From Paenibacillus urinalis (lineage in GTDB: Bacteria > Bacillota > Bacilli > Paenibacillales > Paenibacillaceae), in contig NZ_CP118108.1 of NCBI RefSeq assembly GCF_028747985.1, positions 2,733,501 to 2,797,500 of the forward strand: a stretch of 64,000 nucleotides of DNA, written 5' to 3'. Below the pieces are notes generated by a model. It searched no databases. It was not told the DNA's origin and saw only the letters and a program-made list of their open reading frames with translations. The translations under genes were made by a program, and so were the position numbers. Of the stretch, positions 46,087 through 55,856 are shown piece by piece; the first letter of the stretch is position 1; every line of letters starts with the position of its first letter.

Positions 46087-46359
46087 TCAGGATTCTCCGA
46101 ATCGCTTGGCGTTCCGTGCCCGGGCCCGAGCGATCTCGACCTCTCGATTGCGAGGTTCGGCTTGAGTCACCAGAGAATCTAGCAGCTGTCGTGCAACGAC
46201 GGTGAACTCTTGCACCGCTTGGTTAAACGCCGCTTCGTTCGCTTTGGAAGGACGGTTAAAGCCCGAGAGCTTCCTTACGAATTGCAGCGCTGCAGCCTGA
46301 ATTTCTTCTTCCGTCGCAGGCGGGTCGAAATTGAATAAGGTCTTGATATTTCGGCACAT
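46087..46359 (-). CDS. DUF2277-family protein
   Basis: Small protein of 90 residues with the family opening MCRNIKTLFNFDPPATEEEI and the core FVRKLSGFNRPSKANEAAF. The basic end ARARARNAKRFG is also typical. Its function is unknown; members occur widely in bacteria as single genes. AAGGGG lies eleven bases before the ATG. The flanks hold no related genes. The downstream gap 46360-46595 on the other side has one TTTCCCGTTAG motif and no gene. Confidence 0.85.
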   Translation of the reverse strand: MCRNIKTLFNFDPPATEEEIQAAALQFVRKLSGFNRPSKANEAAFNQAVQEFTVVARQLLDSLVTQAEPRNREVEIARARARNAKRFGES

Positions 46360-46595
46360 GGCATTTTAAACCCCTTTCTTGAAATGAACGCACTTTGTTG
46401 TATCCAGCATAACATAGTTTGTTCATTCCTGTAGTTACTCAACCTCTCATATAAAAAAAAGAAGCGGCTGCTAACCGGCAAACTGCCCTTTGCTGTATTG
46501 AGCTAAAGTTTCCCGTTAGTTTATTTCGAAATGCGGGCAGACCGAAGGGCAATAGCCCCAATGCTTGAATATGTCGTTATCTGATGATTCACCTT

Positions 46596-47189
46596 CTATG
46601 AAACAATAATCTCTCTTTTACTTAAATTCTTAAACACAGAGTAATCCTGATCGGACTTGATAAAACTTAATATTTTATCGGTACATTCAACTGGGCTGAG
46701 CTCTTCCGTGTTCACTTCAAGATCATATTCATCATATGAATATGTGTAGTCGAACTGGGAGTGGGCAAGTCCAATCGCGCGATCTCCCCTGCCCTGCTCT
46801 CTTCTAGTAAGTTCTTCTTTCGAGCATCGTACCCCTACAAACAATATAGGATGATCAATAAGTACATCATAAAAATCATTAAACGACTTGTCATTTGGGA
46901 TTACGGTATCTACGATTACATTAAAACCTAATTCGGATAACAATTTAATTGTAGAAAGGTACACTGAGAATATGGAATGATCAACTATTTGCGAGACAAC
47001 TTGATGATCTATTCCTCTTGGAGGTTCATCTGGAAATTTGTTATTAACAAAATCATTGTAATTACTAAAAAACTCATCAATTGATAAATGGTAAAAAGGA
47101 ATCTCTTTTTGATTTATCAGTTCAGTTGATAAGGAGGTCTTTCCAGAACTTGACGTTCCGTTCAAATACACAATGAGTCCTCGCTTCAC
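46596..47189 (-). CDS. Chloramphenicol-phosphotransferase-like P-loop kinase
   Basis: Cytoplasmic kinase-like protein of 197 residues. Walker A is NGTSSSGKTSLS, followed by the YHLSIDEFF strand with an acidic residue, and the basic lid motif RREQGRGDRAIGLAHSQF near 135. This is the CPT family pattern; members phosphorylate chloramphenicol or unknown alcohols. GTG at 47189 is taken, with AAGGGTG before it. It is flanked by mobile sequences and could be a resistance gene gained by transfer; the substrate is not established. Confidence 0.78.
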   Translation of the reverse strand: MKRGLIVYLNGTSSSGKTSLSTELINQKEIPFYHLSIDEFFSNYNDFVNNKFPDEPPRGIDHQVVSQIVDHSIFSVYLSTIKLLSELGFNVIVDTVIPNDKSFNDFYDVLIDHPILFVGVRCSKEELTRREQGRGDRAIGLAHSQFDYTYSYDEYDLEVNTEELSPVECTDKILSFIKSDQDYSVFKNLSKREIIVS

Positions 47190-47313
47190 ATGAATCACCC
47201 TTATCTATTGATTTGCGTTTCATTCAGACAACTTATCCTAACAATTTTTTAAAATTATCCAAGTGATAAAATATTCGAGGAATGATTCAGCAATCCTGCC
47301 CATCGTATTATGA

Positions 47314-47346
47314 GATCAACCAATTCTTTCTGGTTGATCCTTTTTG
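47314..47346 (+). terminator. Orphan terminator-like hairpin
   Basis: GATCAACCA-N8-TGGTTGATC followed by CTTTTT. No plus-strand gene ends before it; it may be left over from a lost gene. Confidence 0.6.
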
Positions 47347-47547
47347 CATTAACTAAAAGGATTAAATGTAGCCGTGTCGAACGCACCTGCCCGTGGGACC
47401 AGATCCCGAGCGCTATAAAGTTCACCCCTACTTGTCATAACCATGTTTGAGGCTGGTTGGGACATCGATCCCGTATCACATGCGATGCTGTGGCGCGACA
47501 AGGAGTTCGTTGGGGCTACCGGTTAATTGATTTCGAGGAGAGATAAA
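47347..47547 (+). ncRNA. Candidate IS110 left-end region, possible bridge RNA
   Basis: Two hundred non-coding bases directly before an IS110 transposase. IS110 elements of the main group encode a bridge RNA in this place. The stretch is more G+C rich than the flanks, with several short self-complementary parts (for example GGGACCAGATCCC-like and GCGCGACAAGG). RNA structure was not computed; the call rests on position. Confidence 0.3.
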
Positions 47548-48536
47548 ATGAACCCTGTTATCGGGCTAGACATATCTAAAGAAGAAAGTAACGGACAAGC
47601 TTTCTTAGATCGAGGAAAACCATACCAAGGAATTTTCTATTTCCAACATACGTGGGATGGGCTTGAGATATTGCTTCAAGTTTTTCAGGACATCGAACGT
47701 GAATCAGGTCATCGGCCTACAATCATTCTGGAAGCCACTGGGCACTACCAAAGCCCTGTCTGTCAATTTCTAGAGGAACATCACTATGTATTTATCGTAA
47801 TCAATCCGCTCATTTCTAAGCGGTTTCGAAAAACAAACCTTCGTAAAGTAAAAACAGATGCTGCCGACGCTCTTCTTCTCGGCGATCTGTACTATAGGGA
47901 GGAATTCGAACCCATCAAAAAAAGAGGTGTCCAATTGCTCAATATGCGTTATCTGACGCGCCAACATGAGTCCTTCTCTAAGATGGCCGTGCAGACAATG
48001 CTGCAATTCCAAGCTGTTTTGGATCAGGTTTTCCCAGCGTATAGAGGTGTTTTTAGTGCTATGTATTCTAACGTATCTCTTCGCTTCTTACATGAGTTTC
48101 CTACCTCATTTTTCGGAAAACCATGTATGAGAGCCACCTCATCAATCTTAAGATCTTAATCAGCCTTATTCTTCAGTACCCGGAGCATCTTGCTATGTTG
48201 GAACAGACCATAGATGCCCTGGCTACTGAGATTGAAGAGTATGATTTAATCCAAGTCAATTCCCGGTATTGGCCCTAAAATTGCAGCAACAATTTTATCC
48301 GAAATTGGGGAAGTCGACCGATTTGACCATCCAAAGAAACTGGTTGCCTTTGCAGGCATAGACCCCAGTGTTTTTGCTTCAGGTAAGTTTACAGCAACTC
48401 GGAATCGAATCACTAAACGTGGTTCCAGGCAGCTTCGGTATGCACTTGTTATGGCGGTACAGTGTGGTCTGATCCGATCTCGCAACACTCGAATGAAAGA
48501 ATTTTACGAATGTAAAAGATCCGAGGAAAAACTGGT
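47548..48536 (+). pseudogene. IS110-family transposase, broken by frameshifts
   Basis: DEDD transposase of an IS110-type element. The first frame (47548-48159) shows VIGLDISKEESNGQAF (Asp), IILEATGHYQSPVC (Glu) and KVKTDAADALLLGD (two Asp). Near 48110 the frame shifts, giving ATEIEEYDLIQVNS, and near 48260 it shifts again to IPGIGPKIAATILSEIG and VAFAGIDPSVFASGKFT, the C-terminal Ser-containing Transposase_20 domain. GAGGAGAG precedes the ATG. An IS3-type element truncates the last codons. It cannot make a complete enzyme. A related 46-base piece is seen at 58749. Confidence 0.85.
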
Positions 48537-49402
48537 CAAGACCCCGTTTAGTGGACATTAAAAAACACCTATCCAAACTGACGTCGAAATTCTATCGGCG
48601 TCAGTTTTTTTAATTTACGCTGTGGCCGTCTTTTGTTGTAAAATCGGATATATTTTTCAATTCTCCTTTGTGCCTCTAGCATATTTCGTATAATCATAAG
48701 GGTAGAGTCCTTCCGTTTTGAGATGCGAGAAGAAACTCTCCATAGAGGCGTTGTCTAGACAATTGCCCCTGCGAGACATGCTGATTTGGGCGCCAACCTT
48801 TGGCAGCATGTCGTGGTAGGCATGAGACGTGTACTGAAATCCTTGGTCGCTGTGAACGATCAATTCAGTCACGTCTTTTTGCTTAGAGAACGCTTTGGCA
48901 AAGGTTTGAAGCACCAAATCATTGTCATTCCGTGGCTAAGTTCGTAGGCCACAATCTCGTTGTTAAACAGATCTTTCACAGCTGAAAGATAGAGCCAACG
49001 CTCGCGAACCCGTATTGAGTCACATCGGTCACCCACTTCTGGTTTGGTTTTTCGGCAGTAAATTTCCTTTGAAGCAGATTCTCAGCTACACGTTCGAGCA
49101 GCCTTATATGTCAAGTTAAATCGACGTTTCCGGCGAATGCTGGCCTGAAGGCCAAGCTGTTGCATCAGACGTATGACGCATCCATCGCTTCTTCCGCCCC
49201 TCATCTTGAATTCCGAAATGGTCGTTGATTTGTCGATAGGTCCATTTCTCTTCTACGTGCATACGAATGGCCTCCAACTTGAGTTCCTCAGAATATGTCC
49301 TAAACTTTTGACCTTTGATCGCCATACAAAAATGCACCCCCTAGAATTTCATCGGTTAAACCCAGGGGTTTTTCCAATGTCCATTCTAAGGGGTGCAGTT
49401 CA
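48537..49402 (-). mobile_element. Decayed IS3-family element inserted in the IS110 copy
   Basis: Ends are visible: ACCCCGTTTAGTGGACATT on the left and TGTCCATTCTAAGGGGTGCA on the right, partly matching as inverted repeats. OrfA remains (49337 down to about 49116: YSEELKLEAIRMHVEEKWTY, out of frame afterwards). OrfB fragments show HSDQGFQYTSHAYHDML and SMSRRGNCLDNASMESFFSH, and the C-terminus NKRRPQRKLKKLTP. Several frameshifts and a deletion leave about 866 bp, well below a full IS3 element. Confidence 0.8.
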
Positions 49403-49429
49403 GGCTAAAAACAGGCTTTTTGATTCCGC

Positions 49430-50308
49430 TTATATCATAATTTGTCTTCGTTCAATGCCAGCGACCGCACCACCAACCCGAACCTGGTTGATTTCACCGC
49501 TCTCGCTCAGGCGCAATCCAGCCTTAATTTCAGAAGGACAATCCATCGAATACCCTTGCCTGAAAATAACGTGCTCTACTTCCCGCAAAGATCGTTGGCC
49601 ATGTTGGTACAAATAGCAGAGCAGGGCACCGTTGGATGTTCCTGTCGCACTCTCCTCGGGAATATCGTGCAGCGGCGCAAAATTTCGGCATTCCGCAGCA
49701 GCATCGTCTGGAGTATCCAGTGTGAACAGATGATATCCAACCACATCATATTTTTTGCTTATGGCGGTTATAGCGTCAAAATTGGGCTGAACCTCATTCA
49801 AAAGCTTCCTACTGCGAATCGGGATCAAAATGTCCCGAAGCCCCGTCGAAACAATCTGGATGGGCAACCCGGTTTCAAGATCCTCGGCATCCATCCCCAA
49901 AGATGGGGCGATTTCCTCACAGGATATCCTTTCAAGAAATTGTGGTAAAGCCTGTGACAAATAAACAAGACCCTCCGAGCTAATATCGACATCCAATATC
50001 CCTGCCTTGGTTTCTATCCTATAGAAGGCCCCTTCCTCTGCCAAACCCAGCGAACGCATTAGTCCAAATGCAGCAATCGTGGCGTGTCCGCACAGATCAA
50101 CTTCGCTGGTGGGGGTGAAAAAGCGGATTTTGTAATCCGCAAGCAAGGATTTTTCCATAAAGGCCGTTTCCGAAAAGCCCAAATCCTTCGCTATGAGCTG
50201 CTTCTCGGTATCATCCAGCGAAAGGCCATTCTCCAAGACAACGCCAGCTGGATTACCGCCACGGTCCCCTTTCGCAAACGCATTTAACGTATACACTTCC
50301 ACATTCAT
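49430..50308 (-). CDS. PhzF-family isomerase
   Basis: Cytoplasmic isomerase of 292 residues, twofold PhzF/diaminopimelate-epimerase-like fold. The catalytic Glu is expected in LGFSETAFM, with FTPTSEVDLCGHATIAAFG and ESATGTSNGALLCYLYQHG as family signatures. ATG at 50308 is preferred, with GGAGGAGAGG before it; an in-frame ATG at 50368 lies upstream. Members act in phenazine synthesis or as isomerases of unknown compounds; no phenazine genes lie nearby, so the substrate is open. Confidence 0.88.
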   Translation of the reverse strand: MNVEVYTLNAFAKGDRGGNPAGVVLENGLSLDDTEKQLIAKDLGFSETAFMEKSLLADYKIRFFTPTSEVDLCGHATIAAFGLMRSLGLAEEGAFYRIETKAGILDVDISSEGLVYLSQALPQFLERISCEEIAPSLGMDAEDLETGLPIQIVSTGLRDILIPIRSRKLLNEVQPNFDAITAISKKYDVVGYHLFTLDTPDDAAAECRNFAPLHDIPEESATGTSNGALLCYLYQHGQRSLREVEHVIFRQGYSMDCPSEIKAGLRLSESGEINQVRVGGAVAGIERRQIMI

Positions 50309-50388
50309 GTTCCTCTCCTCCTCAACGGATGTGTAATGATTATCCCAGTCAATCTCTCCCACTTCCATGGTAAGTCGCAGTTATAGGG

Positions 50389-51033
50389 CTAATTAGCGCT
50401 ATATTCCCCTTTTTTTGGTTTCTGCTGATAGTTGGCAAATTTCAATCGTGTATAAGAAATAATGCCGGACAATAAGAAGAAGCTGATAATCGTTCCTTCA
50501 CGGATATTGATTGGTAAACTGTATAGTAGTGATATTGTTATTGATATAACAATAGAGAATAGATCGACACAATATCTATACTGAGAGAAAGAGCGTTTTG
50601 TTAATTCAGCTATTCGTAAACATAAACTTTCAATAGGAAAAGGAATAATATCTAATGATAGAATAATACCTGTTGATCCACCGGCTAGTATCAAACCGAA
50701 AATAAGAAGTCCGATTCTTACTAAATAATTTTCTACGTGAATCGTACCGAAAATAGTATAGAGGAAGAAATTAATAATCATTCCAAAGAACAAGATGGAA
50801 ATGAACATCAAAGTGAATTTTTTATAATCCTTTTCTTCGCAAAGGAAGATATATCCGATTAGAAAAATGAGATTTGCAATGAATGTAATTGTACCAACTT
50901 TGATGGAAGTCCACTCAGATATAGATAAATTCATCGCATTAAAACTGCTTACTCCAACATCGGCTTTTAATGTAAGACTAATGCCAATAGCACTTACTAT
51001 ATAGAGTAGGATTGATGGAATTACTTTTTTCAT
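50389..51033 (-). CDS. YczE-like integral membrane protein
   Basis: Membrane protein of 214 residues with about five to six helices, opening VIPSILLYIVSAIGISLTLK and carrying GGSTGIILSLDIIPFPIESL. This is the YczE/YyaS/YitT-related pattern (COG2364), whose function is poorly known; YczE is linked to surfactin production in Bacillus. ATG at 51033 follows GAGGAAG and overlaps the HAD stop by four bases, so the two are co-translated. The base composition is AT-rich. Confidence 0.78.
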   Translation of the reverse strand: MKKVIPSILLYIVSAIGISLTLKADVGVSSFNAMNLSISEWTSIKVGTITFIANLIFLIGYIFLCEEKDYKKFTLMFISILFFGMIINFFLYTIFGTIHVENYLVRIGLLIFGLILAGGSTGIILSLDIIPFPIESLCLRIAELTKRSFSQYRYCVDLFSIVISITISLLYSLPINIREGTIISFFLLSGIISYTRLKFANYQQKPKKGEYSAN

Positions 51034-51731
51034 GATTCTTCCTCTATTAAGTCCATTATTTGCATTAAATTTGTTATTGTATATGTGCTCTTTGGTGAAC
51101 ATGATTTAGGCATGCTTTTCTTAGGGTTAAACCACACACAATCTATTCCGACATTGATCGCTCCTTGAATATCTGATGTCAAACGATCACCTATCATTAG
51201 AACTTGTTCTTTGCGGCTTATATGCACGGCATCAAAAATATAGTAAAAGAAATGGGGATTCGGTTTTTCATAACCAATTTCTTCTGAGATAAAAAGTTGT
51301 TCAAAATATCCTCGTAGCTTGGCATCTTCTAAACTTTTTCTTTGAGTCTTTCCTACACCGTTTGTTCCAATGTATAATTTATAATCTTGCTTACTTAGAG
51401 CATTTAATAATTCATGTGCATGGGTAACGGCCAAATGACCTTGGTTTAAATGCTCTCGGTACATAGCTTCAACTTTTGCTCCGTTTTCATCTATATGAAA
51501 TTCCTTCAAAAAAAGCGAAAACCGCGTTGACAGCACTTCATCACGAGAAATCAAGCCTTCCTCTAATTGATGCCATAATCCATCATTAATGTACTTATAA
51601 CATGCAATGGTTTGTTTGTTATAAGGTAACTCATACAGTGTAATAATTTGTTTTAAAACCTTCTCTTCTGAATTATGAAAATCAAGTATCGTATCATCTA
51701 AGTCAAAAATAATATGTTTGTATTTGTTCAT
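51030..51731 (-). CDS. HAD-superfamily hydrolase, YjjG/nucleotidase type
   Basis: Cytoplasmic phosphatase of 233 residues. Motif I is IIFDLDDTILDF, motif II is IGTNGVG, motif III is the Lys in EKPNPHFFYY, and motif IV is MIGDRLTSDIQGAINVG. This matches YjjG-type 5'-nucleotidases, which remove unusual nucleotides. ATG at 51731 follows GAGGTGG. The ORF ends in ATGA with the membrane protein gene. The natural substrate is inference. Confidence 0.88.
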   Translation of the reverse strand: MNKYKHIIFDLDDTILDFHNSEEKVLKQIITLYELPYNKQTIACYKYINDGLWHQLEEGLISRDEVLSTRFSLFLKEFHIDENGAKVEAMYREHLNQGHLAVTHAHELLNALSKQDYKLYIGTNGVGKTQRKSLEDAKLRGYFEQLFISEEIGYEKPNPHFFYYIFDAVHISRKEQVLMIGDRLTSDIQGAINVGIDCVWFNPKKSMPKSCSPKSTYTITNLMQIMDLIEEES

Positions 51732-51808
51732 CCCTAACCACCTCTAGGTAGTAATATATCTAAAGTAAAAATATAATAATAGGAGATATCTCATATAGAG
51801 GTGATAAA

Positions 51809-52480
51809 ATGGAGAAAATTAATTTAAAGGATTACGCTGAAAATTTTGTGGATATATATAATGATATTCAAGAAACTTTTCCGAAAACAGCTTTACATCA
51901 GGCTTTTGTTTGTAAGTTTTCTGCTAATGAATATATAGTGCGCTTTGATGAAGATATTCAGTACCTATTTTTATTATTGGATGGGAAGGCAAAAATATAT
52001 TTAGTACACGAAAATGGAAAACGTGCGCTGATTCAGTTTCTAAAGAAAGATGATTTTATTGGTGAATTATCTTTGATTGAGGTTGAAAAGAATTTAAAGG
52101 ATGTTGTGGCTATAAATAACTGCACATGCTTAGCGGTTCCATTGGCTTCATCGAAAGAGCATCTGTTAAATGACAATCTTTTCCTCCATAATTTATCAAA
52201 ATATTTAGGTAATAAATTACTTAAAAGAACTGATCATTATACAGCTATGCAGGATTATGAATTTAAAAATCGATTGGCAAAATATATTCTAGAAATAGAA
52301 AATAATGGATACTTTCAAGAGAAGCATACCGAAACAGCAGAATACGTGGGGGGAAGCTATCGACATCTATTATACACACTTAACCAATTTCGTGAAGAAG
52401 GAATATTAGAAAAACAAGGCAGGGAATATTTTATCATTAATAAAGAAAAGTTAGAAAGAATGAGTTCAAAAAAAGATTAA
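51809..52480 (+). CDS. Crp/Fnr-family transcriptional regulator (YeiL-like)
   Basis: Regulator of 223 residues. The cyclic-nucleotide-binding-like domain covers about 20-125 (LLLDGKAKIYLVHENGKRA, FIGELSLIEVEKN) and the helix-turn-helix lies near 170-205 (TAEYVGGSYRHLLYTLNQF). It lacks an obvious Fe-S Cys set at the N-terminus. AGAGGTG precedes the ATG. It is divergent from the HAD/YczE pair, 77 bases away, and may control it. Confidence 0.85.
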   Translation: MEKINLKDYAENFVDIYNDIQETFPKTALHQAFVCKFSANEYIVRFDEDIQYLFLLLDGKAKIYLVHENGKRALIQFLKKDDFIGELSLIEVEKNLKDVVAINNCTCLAVPLASSKEHLLNDNLFLHNLSKYLGNKLLKRTDHYTAMQDYEFKNRLAKYILEIENNGYFQEKHTETAEYVGGSYRHLLYTLNQFREEGILEKQGREYFIINKEKLERMSSKKD

Positions 52481-52537
52481 TTTATTATATGTTCGATGAA
52501 AATAACGTATCAGATTGGAGTCGTTGATTTAACTCAA

Positions 52538-52921
52538 TTATAGAATTGAAGAATCGTCAGCATTCATAAAAGAGAAAAACTCATTTAAGTAACTGTTCAT
52601 ATTCTCATCAATCGTCGTAGCCACGAATTCCCCTTCGGTCGTAAGATGTAGAATATATACTCTACGATCCTCGGGATGTGTTGTTTTCTTGACTAAATTC
52701 TTTTTAATCAACGTTTGCACCTGACGGCCAAATGTAGTTATATCCTTACCGAGTGAATCTGCAATCTGCTGCATAGATGGTTCATGCTGTCGATCAATTT
52801 CATAAAGAATATGGCTTTGGATCATTGATATTTCATTAGTCCCTACACTACAACAATTCTTATTCAGAAGGCCGAATCGGCGTGCAGTCACTTGTAGTAG
52901 TTCTCTCGGACTTTCTTCCAT
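52538..52921 (-). CDS. MarR-family regulator with a Cys-Cys pair
   Basis: Winged-helix regulator of 127 residues: MQQIADSLGKDITTFGRQVQ as recognition region and KKTTHPEDRRVYILHLTTEG as wing. A Cys-Cys pair in LNKNCCSVGTNEISMIQSH lies near residue 24, at the start of the dimerisation helix, a place suitable for thiol or metal sensing, which is inference. GAGGTGAG precedes the ATG. No obvious target gene adjoins. The 268-base gap up to 53189 holds the pdxS terminator. Confidence 0.85.
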   Translation of the reverse strand: MEESPRELLQVTARRFGLLNKNCCSVGTNEISMIQSHILYEIDRQHEPSMQQIADSLGKDITTFGRQVQTLIKKNLVKKTTHPEDRRVYILHLTTEGEFVATTIDENMNSYLNEFFSFMNADDSSIL

Positions 52922-53117
52922 CTAAGCTCACCTCTTTATATATTTGCATTTTACAAGTATATAATTCGAATTTCTCCATTTTTCTGTAAGTATCCGATTA
53001 CCATCCTCCTTCATAAAAGGCGTTGAATATCGGTCTTGTCTTTGTTGTTGTGGTTTTCCTTCCTTTAATCGCTGCCGATCATGATCTAGATCCAAACATT
53101 GATTCTTTAGTGCATGT

Positions 53118-53152
53118 AGAAAAAACCCTCGGAAACGAGTTCCAAGGGTTTA
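53118..53152 (-). terminator. Terminator of pdxS
   Basis: AACCCTTGGAA pairs with TTTCCGAGGGTT over a four-base loop; the minus strand continues with TTTTTT. Confidence 0.88.
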
Positions 53153-53189
53153 GTTTGATTTTTGGTTATGCGTGACTCTAATTCTCCTC

Positions 53190-54071
53190 TTACCAACCGC
53201 GATCAGACATGCGTTCTGCTGCAGTCAGTTTAGAAATTTCAATCCCTTTCATAGGGGTACCCAAGTTCTTAGATACTTCGGCAATCAGTTTATAATCCGT
53301 ATAATGTGTTGTTGCTTCAACGATGGCACGAGCAAACTTCTCAGGATTGTCCGATTTGAAAATACCAGATCCAACAAAGACTCCGTCTGCTCCCAAATGC
53401 ATCATTAGTGCAGCATCTGCCGGAGTAGCAACACCGCCGGCTGCAAAGTTAACGACAGGAAGCTTACCATTCTCGTGAATTTCAAACAGAAGCTCGTAAG
53501 GCACACCCAGAACTTTAGCTTCAGCGTAGAGCTCATCCTTGGACATATTTTGCACTTTACGAATCTGACCGTTGATCAAACGCATATGGCGGACTGCTTC
53601 CACAATGTTACCCGTTCCTGGTTCACCTTTTGTACGAATCATGGATGCCCCTTCACCAATACGGCGAAGAGCCTCCCCCAAATCTTTGGCCCCACATACG
53701 AACGGTACAGTGAACTCCTGTTTATCAATATGGAATACTTCATCCGCAGGTGTAAGGACTTCACTTTCATCTAGATAGTCTACACCAAGGGATTCCAGTA
53801 CTTTTGCTTCTATGTAATGACCGATACGCGCCTTAGCCATCACCGGGATAGTGACCACCTTCATAACCTCTTCAATGATCGTTGGATCTGCCATGCGAGC
53901 GACACCGCCCGCTGCGCGAATATCGGAAGGAACGCGCTCAAGAGCCATAACAGCAGTTGCCCCTGCCGCTTCTGCGATTTTTGCTTGCTCTGCATTCATA
54001 ACGTCCATGATGACGCCGCCTTTTTGCATTTCAGCCATCCCTCTTTTGACACGATCTGTACCTGTTCTCAT
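53190..54071 (-). CDS. pdxS: Pyridoxal 5'-phosphate synthase lyase subunit PdxS
   Basis: Synthase of 293 residues that makes pyridoxal phosphate from ribose 5-phosphate (or ribulose 5-phosphate), glyceraldehyde 3-phosphate and ammonia, normally with PdxT as glutaminase. Visible are [20 protein letters not shown], the Lys-containing [20 protein letters not shown], and the phosphate loops [20 protein letters not shown] and [21 protein letters not shown] precedes the ATG. No pdxT follows: the gene ends in its own terminator. A divergent MocR regulator, 161 bases away, is the likely PdxR. A paralogue with pdxT may exist elsewhere. Confidence 0.95.
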   Translation of the reverse strand: MRTGTDRVKRGMAEMQKGGVIMDVMNAEQAKIAEAAGATAVMALERVPSDIRAAGGVARMADPTIIEEVMKVVTIPVMAKARIGHYIEAKVLESLGVDYLDESEVLTPADEVFHIDKQEFTVPFVCGAKDLGEALRRIGEGASMIRTKGEPGTGNIVEAVRHMRLINGQIRKVQNMSKDELYAEAKVLGVPYELLFEIHENGKLPVVNFAAGGVATPADAALMMHLGADGVFVGSGIFKSDNPEKFARAIVEATTHYTDYKLIAEVSKNLGTPMKGIEISKLTAAERMSDRGW

Positions 54072-54232
54072 AACTTCTATTCCCCCTATACCATGTTTAA
54101 CAATCTAATCGCAGCTCTTTTTAGTTCTTGATTGACTTGAATCTATGGATTAATATAAAGGGGAAACTGACAATTAAAAAGATCCAATAATTTATAATTT
54201 CATTGTACCACTTTCTTAATTACGGAGGTCAT

Positions 54233-55711
54233 ATGCAATTTCATGCAGCTTATAGCTCATATTTAAACCGCCATTATACCAAGATGAAGGCTCTGTATCA
54301 TGCCATTCGTGAAGCTATTCATGAGGGGAATCTCTTGCACGGTGAGAAGATGCCATCTACACGAGAATTAGCTGCAACGTATCAAATTTCTCGAGGAACC
54401 GTGAATCAAGTCTATGATATGTTAACTTCTCAAGGTTATCTTCATTCACAGCATGGAAGAGGTACCTTTGTTGCTTATCAAAGTGAGTTTAACAAGGAGG
54501 AGAATACAACCCAATATAGCACGCAGCACTTATCCGCTTGGGGAAATCGTATAGAGCAGCTTGTGCAAACAACACCTCAAAGACATACACAATCAACAGT
54601 TACCCGCTTAACAAGTGAAGCATTAATTGACTTTAGCAAATATCAGCCCGATTTGACCAAATTTCCTTACGATGAATGGAACAATCGACTGTATGCGGAG
54701 GTACGGCATCGAGAGCATTACTCCAATACAACTTACGCAACTGTGGACTCGTTGGGAGAGCCAAAATTGAGAGAAGCGATTGCTGCCTACCTAAGAAGGA
54801 TGAGGGGAATCCAAGTCGATTCGAATCAGATCGCTGTGACTGCAGGCTCCATGCAAGCTATAGCACTTCTTACGCAATTAATTGCAGATCCTGGTGATCA
54901 TGTGGTGACAGAAAGCCCTTGTTACGTCGGAATTTCTCAGGCTGTATTGGCTACGGGTGCGAAGTTGATTGAAGCCAATCTTGATGGTCAAGGAATTGTT
55001 CCTCAAGATTGGGATGCTCGTATGTTATTTGTCACGCCATCCAGGCAATTTCCTACTGGTGAAATGCTTAGCCTTGAACGCAGACGAACCTTGCTTGACT
55101 GGGCACATCGTCATGATGCTTTGATTGTGGAGGATGATTACGATAGTGAATTCAGATATCGAGGAATGCATGTAGAACCTCTGAAAACACTGGATAAAGA
55201 TGGACGCGTAATCTACATTGGCAGCTTTACCAAAACATTACCATTTGAAGTGCGACTTGGTTATGTCGTTCTTCCTCCATCATTGTCTGATACATTTAGA
55301 AAAGCTCAAGCATTATATGAACCTAGACCAGTAAATTTATTAGAGCAGCGAGCTTTAGCAGCATTTATGACAAGTGGTCAATATGAGCGGCATCTGCGTA
55401 GGATGAATCGCTTGTATAGTCGCAAATTTCATCTGTTACTTAAACTATTAAAACAGGAGCTCTCCACTTGGTTTGATTGGGTGGAAAACGAAGCGGGACT
55501 TCACGTTTTTGGTTGGTGGAAAGGGGATTCCTCGAGTTATTATACCTTCCGGACTTTAGCAAGAACAGAAGGGGTTATATTCTCGGAAGTCAGTACTTCC
55601 ACAGCTCTAAGCAAGAAACATGGTATTTATTTATCTTTTGCACATTTATCTGATCCTGAATTAAAAGAAGGCGTACTAAGATTAAGAAATGCAACACGAT
55701 CTCATGTATGA
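54233..55711 (+). CDS. MocR-family regulator, probable PdxR
   Basis: Regulator of 492 residues. A GntR-type winged helix fills the first 75 (MPSTRELAATYQISRGTVNQ, HSQHGRGTFVAYQ), and an aminotransferase-I-like domain follows. The PLP-binding Lys is in IGSFTKTLPFEVRLGYVV near 335 and the Asp in VEDDYDSEFRY. ATG at 54233 is preferred, preceded by CGGAGGTC; an in-frame ATG at 54203 is upstream. MocR proteins next to pdxS respond to pyridoxal phosphate and control its synthesis. The shared 161-base gap should hold direct repeats, which I could not define. Confidence 0.88.
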   Translation: MQFHAAYSSYLNRHYTKMKALYHAIREAIHEGNLLHGEKMPSTRELAATYQISRGTVNQVYDMLTSQGYLHSQHGRGTFVAYQSEFNKEENTTQYSTQHLSAWGNRIEQLVQTTPQRHTQSTVTRLTSEALIDFSKYQPDLTKFPYDEWNNRLYAEVRHREHYSNTTYATVDSLGEPKLREAIAAYLRRMRGIQVDSNQIAVTAGSMQAIALLTQLIADPGDHVVTESPCYVGISQAVLATGAKLIEANLDGQGIVPQDWDARMLFVTPSRQFPTGEMLSLERRRTLLDWAHRHDALIVEDDYDSEFRYRGMHVEPLKTLDKDGRVIYIGSFTKTLPFEVRLGYVVLPPSLSDTFRKAQALYEPRPVNLLEQRALAAFMTSGQYERHLRRMNRLYSRKFHLLLKLLKQELSTWFDWVENEAGLHVFGWWKGDSSSYYTFRTLARTEGVIFSEVSTSTALSKKHGIYLSFAHLSDPELKEGVLRLRNATRSHV

Positions 55712-55785
55712 GGTAATGTGACATCGTATCGCATAATTGTTTTGCTGTGTTTGTGTCTCGATATGAGATTGTAGAGGGGGATATA

Positions 55786-55846
55786 AAACTAAAAAGCCGC
55801 AAAATTTGCGACTCTCAATAGGAATATGTTCTTATCCCCCGACATA
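55786..55846. repeat. Dispersed repeat, copy g (right half)
   Basis: AAAAAGCCGCAAAATTTGCG hairpin, CTCAATAGGAATATG, then TTCTTATCCCCCGACA. It lies 75 bases after the MocR stop and may serve as a terminator. Confidence 0.75.
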
Positions 55847-55856
55847 GTAGTTTTAC

